Positions 58,711 through 64,000 of a stretch of 64,000 nt of DNA are shown here, one piece after another; within the stretch, counting starts at the first letter, position 1; each line of letters begins with the position of its first letter. The position numbers were made by a program, and so were the translations under genes. Source of the stretch: Ischnura elegans (taxonomy: Eukaryota > Arthropoda > Insecta > Odonata > Coenagrionidae); contig NC_060258.1 of the NCBI RefSeq assembly GCF_921293095.1, positions 2,480,001 to 2,544,000 of the forward strand, read 5' to 3'. The notes under the pieces are model-generated. The model was not told where the DNA came from. It saw only the letters and a list, made by a program, of their open reading frames with translations, and did no database searches.

Positions 58711-59873
58711 TCTCTATTATATACAGCGCTTCGGGTAACTGACTGACTGATGGATACAAATTCCCGACCACTTCCAGACGTGCTGGAGAGCTGAAATTTG
58801 GCACGCGTGCGGGGAACCCGAAATGATTCGGAGGAAAAATCCGAAAACCGGAAGTTTCCGCCACGTGTCGTCGCTAGGACGACAAAATGGCCGAAATCGG
58901 GCTTTTTTCGGGGACAGTCTTTCGGTTTTTATTTTACTGCGCGCGAATGGTGTGTGCCACACGGATCGCTAATGCATTTCCTGAAAGCTGATGAACGTGG
59001 GCACGTAATAACGTAATGTTATTAATTTCTTTTTAAGAACATTGCAGCCAAAATGGCGTCCAAATATTCGTTTTTCTATTAAAATTTCATAACTTCCGCT
59101 CCTTTCGACTTAATTTAAGGTATAGGATAACGAAAATGATTATTATATATGCCTAGAACATCGTCTACGAAATGTAGGTAACAATTTTCCTTCGTCGTAC
59201 TTGGTTACTCAGAAAAAAATTAAAATATTCCGAAAATCACCGAAAATTACGATTTCCAAAAGATTAACACAAGATTTTGTCAATTTTAACCAGACCGATT
59301 TCTTTCAAACTTTATAGTTACATGCTGCTATGCATTGTCTTTTAGAAAACATGAACTATTAATAAATGATTCAATGGATTTAACCGCGAAAAAATAAAAA
59401 TGGCGGACACTACTCACTTTTTTCGGGGACTGGTTTGCTTTGTATTGTATTACTCTCGAAATATGGATGTCATAGGGCACACTTCTGCTAGATATGACAG
59501 TAAATGAATGTGACCATATTATTTCGTCATCTTTAAACCCCCCGAAACCCCCTAAAAAATAAAAATTTGCACATAAGTAGCTTTTTCGGGTACTTCACGT
59601 CACAATTCCGCCGCTTTTCCAAGCCTTACCACTCATCGCTACGGAGTTGATGTGGACAATTGATGACCCCTGGTAGTGCAAACCTATAAACCCCCGGTAA
59701 ACCCACATACACCCCCCAAAAAAATAAAAAATTTCATAAAAGTCTACTTTTTGGGTACTTTTCGTGACTAAACAACCGCCCCCAACGACTCATCCCCACG
59801 GAATTTATGTGAACCGTTGGTAACCGCCAGGAGTACACGCATATAAACCCCCGGTATCCCCCTGAAATCCCCC

Positions 59874-62282
59874 CTAAGTGTAAAATGTACCATTATGTCT
59901 CCTATTTGGTAACTTCTCGCAAACAATACGCCGCACTACCCGTACCCTCTGAGATTTAGATCCGGAATATTTGATGAGGGCGGGCCACCGTAAACCATAC
60001 GGGAAAATATACCAGGAAACCTCCGAAGGAAAAATCCGAAAACCGGAAGTTTCCGCCACGTGTCGTGGCTAGGACGACAAAATGGCCGAAATCGCGCCTT
60101 TCCCGGGGACGGTATTTCGGTTTTTATTTTACTGCGCGTGAACGGTGTGTGCCACGCGGATAGTTTATGTACGTTTTCAAAGCTGATTAATGTAGTCACG
60201 TAAATATGTAATGGTCTTAGATAATTTTAATATAAATTGCCGCACAAATGGCGTCCGAAAATGTTTTTTTCTAAACAAATTTCATAACTCCCTCTCCCCT
60301 CGTCGTAATAGCTGTTGTAGGATACTGAAAATGAATATTATATATGCTTATAACATCATCTACGATATGTAGGTAACAATTTTCTTTCGTCGTCCATGGT
60401 TTTCCAGAAAAAAATAAAAACGTTCCCAAAATCACCGAAAATTGCGATTTTCAAAAGATTGACACAAGATTTCTTCAATGTTTTCCCGACCGATGTCTTT
60501 TTAAACTCCACAATTACATACATCTATGCATATGGTTTCCGAAAATGTAAGAATTTAATAAATGTTGCAGTCGATATAACAGCGACAAAATAAAAATGGC
60601 GGTCACTACTATTTTTTTCCGGGGAGAAGTTTACTTTTTATTGTACTACTATCGAAATATGGATGTCATAGGGCACACTTCTCTTAGATATGATAGTAAA
60701 TGCATGTGGCCATATGATAAGGTCATCCTTAAACCCCCTAAAACCCCCTAAAAATTAAAATTTGCATGTAAGTAGCCTTTTCGGGTACTTTTCATCACAA
60801 TTCCGCCGCTTTTCCAAGCCTTACCACTCATCGCTACGGAATTGATGTGGACAATTGATGACCCTTGGTAGTCATAAAACCTATAAACCCCCGGTAAACC
60901 CACATACACCCCCAAAAAAATAAAGTTTTGCCAATAAGTCTACTTTTTCGGTACTTTTCGTGACTATTCCACCGCTGGTTCTTACCCCAACGACTCATCC
61001 CTACGGAATTTAAGTGAACGGATGGTGACCGCCAACAGTACACACATATAAACCCCCGGTATCCCCCTGAAATCCCCCCTAAGTGTAAAATGTACCATCA
61101 TGTCTCCTATTTGGTAACTTCTCGCAAACAATACGCCGCACTACCCGTACCCTCTGAGATTTAGATCCGGAATATTTGATGAGGGCGGGCCACCGTAAAC
61201 CATACGGGAAAATATACCAGGAAACCTCCGAAGGAAAAATCCGAAAACCGGAAGTTTCCGCCACGTGTCGTGGCTAGGACGACAAAATGGCCGAAATCGC
61301 GCCTTTCCCGGGGACGGTATTTCGGTTTTTATTTTACTGCGCGTGAACGGTGTGTGCCACGCGGATAGTTTATGTACGTTTTCAAAGCTGATTAATGTAG
61401 TCACGTAAATATGTAATGGTCTTAGATAATTTTAATATAAATTGCCGCACAAATGGCGTCCGAAAATGTTTTTTTCTAAACAAATTTCATAACTCCCTCT
61501 CCCCTCGTCGTAATAGCTGTTGTAGGATACTGAAAATGAATATTATATATGCTTATAACATCATCTACGATATGTAGGTAACAATTTTCTTTCGTCGTCC
61601 ATGGTTTTCCAGAAAAAAATAAAAACGTTCCCAAAATCACCGAAAATTGCGATTTTCAAAAGATTGACACAAGATTTCTTCAATGTTTTCCCGACCGATG
61701 TCTTTTAAACTCCACAATTACATACATCTATGCATATGGTTTCCGAAAATGTAAGAATTTAATAAATGTTGCAGTCGATATAACAGCGACAAAATAAAAA
61801 TGGCGGTCACTACTATTTTTTTCCGGGGAGAAGTTTACTTTTTATTGTACTACTATCGAAATATGGATGTCATAGGGCACACTTCTCTTAGATATGATAG
61901 TAAATGCATGTGGCCATATGATAAGGTCATCCTTAAACCCCCTAAAACCCCCTAAAAATTAAAATTTGCATGTAAGTAGCCTTTTCGGGTACTTTTCATC
62001 ACAATTCCGCCGCTTTTCCAAGCCTTACCACTCATCGCTACGGAATTGATGTGGACAATTGATGACCCTTGGTAGTCATAAAACCTATAAACCCCCGGTA
62101 AACCCACATACACCCCCAAAAAAATAAAGTTTTGCCAATAAGTCTACTTTTTCGGTACTTTTCGTGACTATTCCACCGCTGGTTCTTACCCCAACGACTC
62201 ATCCCTACGGAATTTAAGTGAACGGATGGTGACCGCCAACAGTACACACATATAAACCCCCGGTATCCCCCTGAAATCCCCC
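59874..62282 (+). repeat. ~1,205-bp tandem duplication
   Basis: 59874-61078 and 61079-62282 look identical by eye except for very few changes, such as one T in a T run (TCTTTTTAAACTCC versus TCTTTTAAACTCC) and ATTATG/ATCATG. Open frames recur at an offset of 1,205 bp. A very recent unequal exchange between modules, or an assembly artefact. Confidence 0.88.
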
Positions 62283-62874
62283 CCAAATGTTAAATGTGCC
62301 ATTAAGTCTCCTGTTTGGGAACTTCTCGCAAACATTATGCCGCACTACCCGTCCCCTCTGAGCTCTAGATCCGGAATATTTGTGGAGGGCGGGCCACCGT
62401 AAACCATACGGGAAAGTATGCCAGAAAACCCCCGATCAACTCCTGAAACCTCGCCGAAAAAAAAATAAAAAAAGTTTAAAGTCGCTTTTCCGAGTAGTTT
62501 TCGTCACAATTTAGCCGGTGCCTCTACTACTTATAAAAACCCCCGATATCCCCGTGAAACCTCCCAGAAAAGTTTTGTAATAAATCGCCTCACCGGGTAA
62601 AAGAATCGTCAGAATTCCGCCACTGTTCGGGACCCCTAGGACTTATCGGCACGGAATTTATGAGAACGATTTGTGAACACTGGTTTTCACACGTATAAAA
62701 CCCCCGGTATTCCGTTGGAACCCCCCGCAAAAAATGAAAACTTGCCATTAAGTCTTCTTTTATGGGTACTTGTCGCCACTATTACGCCGCATTGCACTAC
62801 CCTTTAAAATCATCGCCACATGATAATTGTGGACGATTGATGACCGCATGTATAACACATGAAAACCCCCTAAT

Positions 62875-63462
62875 CCCCTGGGAACCCCTCTCGGTGGAGA
62901 GGAACATTTATGAGGACTAAGCGGAGCAGCCGCGGGGGGCTCATCATCCCAAGGCGGCGAAGCCGCCCCACAACGAGGAACGGTGAAGCCGTTCCGAGGA
63001 GTAACTGGCGTAGGCGAGGGGGAGCTTCAGTAACCCTTGGGCGGCGAAGCCGCCCCAAAATTAAAGCGGCGCAGCCGCTGTGGGCTCCCTACGCCCCTGG
63101 GCGGCGAAGCCGCCCCTTAAACGAAAAACGGTGAAATAGTTCCAAAATGCCCTTGCCCTCTGGGCGGCTATGCCGACCCCTGACGAGGAACGGCGAAGCC
63201 ATTCCGAGTATTAAGCGGGGTAGCCCCGGGGGGGCACACTCAACCCCTGGGCGGCGAAGCCGCCTCTCAACGAGGAACGGCGTAGCCGTTCCGAGGAATG
63301 AGTGGGGCGCTTCCCTACCCCCTGGCCGGCGAAGCCGGCCCCTAGCTGAGGCGAGATTATTCGAAATAAAATTTTTCGAAGAACCACAAATGTAGACGGC
63401 GAAGCCGGACCCGGGGTTTTTAAGGGGCGGAGCCCCTGAACGAGCGCGCGGAGCGCAGCGAG
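62875..63462 (+). repeat. GC-rich hairpin array (tail of unit 3)
   Basis: The same succession of hairpins as in unit 2, in the same order, with small changes, ending in TTTAAGGGGCGGAGCCCCTG and the GAGCGC-rich terminus. The partial copy at 55745-55920 is the start of a third such tail. Confidence 0.8.
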
Positions 63463-64000
63463 TGTATTTGTATATACTGTCCAATTGAGGAAATGAACGG
63501 CTGATCAAAGTATATGGTATTATTATGGTAATATATGGTTTTCATTGAAAGCTATAACTGTTATTATATTTGGCGAGTTAGTGTGTTAACACAAGCTTGA
63601 AAATTTTCAAGAATCGACCTCATAGCCTATATTGAGGATATTTTTAGTAGCAAGTCAAGTGATGAAATAAAATTATGAGTTGTAAATATGAATAAAACAC
63701 GGAAAATTTGGTCTAATCGTAGTAATTCTCGATGAAGCAAGCTTGTGCTTCATATATTAGGCTCGAATGTTAATTTCTAACCAATTCACTTAACTAGTTA
63801 AATATTCATCACTTATGCTTCTATTATTTAATTAAAATAAAGCTGATATCATTTTATTTTTGGCTATTATTCCATTTTTCAATACTTGATTATGTTACTT
63901 TAACCTCAGAAAAACAATTCGACATCGCAATGCGCACGTTTTCTGGGTTGCAATACCGAATAGGTCGGCCTCGAAGACCGCGTAATATTATAGCAAGCCT
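63463..64000. other. right flank, nothing recognised
   Basis: AT-rich DNA beyond the array. No exon of the zinc-finger gene was recognised here. Confidence 0.4.

Larger units (their letters stand above)
58711..63462 (+). mobile_element. Helitron-like unit 3, with internal duplication
   Basis: Starts TCTCTATTATATACAGCGCT, directly behind the GCGAG end of unit 2, and ends GAGCGCAGCGAG at 63462, followed by T. It contains three GGAGG/GAAGGAAAAATCCG modules (58828, 60025, 61230), the last two inside a ~1.2 kb tandem duplication, and a full hairpin tail from about 62875. Helitrons insert between A and T and end in CTRR; here the flanks are A and T, but the last four bases are CGAG, one off. No Rep/helicase. 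An unclassified element with similar ends remains possible. Confidence 0.6.

Noticed and set aside
52941..63462. bacterial or symbiont DNA insertion suggested by GC-rich tails
   Set aside because: No bacterial-type ORFs; the tails are part of repeated units with transposon-like ends.

Overview
This is nuclear DNA from a eukaryote, most likely an insect or other arthropod. It is AT-rich and has no dense run of long ORFs, operons or bacterial signals. What can be read is one multi-exon C2H2 zinc-finger gene with ordinary GT-AG introns, one orphan THAP exon, and many mostly decayed transposable elements: piggyBac, pogo/Tigger, mariner, hAT, non-LTR LINEs, Penelope-like elements (PLEs), tRNA-derived SINEs and a Helitron-like array. 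The species cannot be named from the sequence.

Layout. 0-5 kb: a hAT-like MITE, then copy 1 of a ~1.7 kb repeat holding a TTAA-flanked element. A 5'-truncated PLE with a GIY-YIG domain interrupts it, and about 80 bp after the PLE stop codon lies a nearly complete hammerhead-ribozyme motif. 5.7 kb: an orphan THAP exon. 6.58-9.19 kb: a degenerate piggyBac with perfect 15-bp TIRs, TTAA target duplications and all three catalytic Asp motifs recognisable. 11.8-13.7 kb: copy 2 of the repeat, with both element ends. 14-25.8 kb: MITEs, SINEs, a LINE split by a TA-flanked element, a second TTAA MITE and a ~203-bp tRNA-like palindrome. 27-31 kb: a second PLE relic and a CpG-rich island.

The main gene is on the minus strand. 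Five phase-compatible exons (49856-49689, 48765-48646, 42906-42781, 38436-38373, 35043-33334) encode an acidic linker followed by one isolated finger and a ten-finger array. Its 5' exons are not in the window or were not recognised. The array carries a one-base homopolymer frameshift and ends at a stop codon beyond which fingers continue in decayed form, so the gene is either recently damaged or affected by a sequence error. Its introns hold a LINE, SINEs, a hAT pseudogene with a fold-back insertion, a MITE and, upstream, a mariner relic.

52.9-63.5 kb: three head-to-tail Helitron-like units. Each starts with a TC-type end followed by GACT repeats; two end in a GC-rich tail made of a dozen short hairpins. 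The array is flanked by A and T, and unit 2 abuts unit 3 without a spacer. Unit 3 also contains a ~1,205-bp tandem duplication that looks nearly identical. No Rep/helicase ORF is present. Apart from the zinc-finger gene and perhaps the THAP exon, nothing here looks like a functioning gene set; the window is mainly a record of nested transposon insertion.
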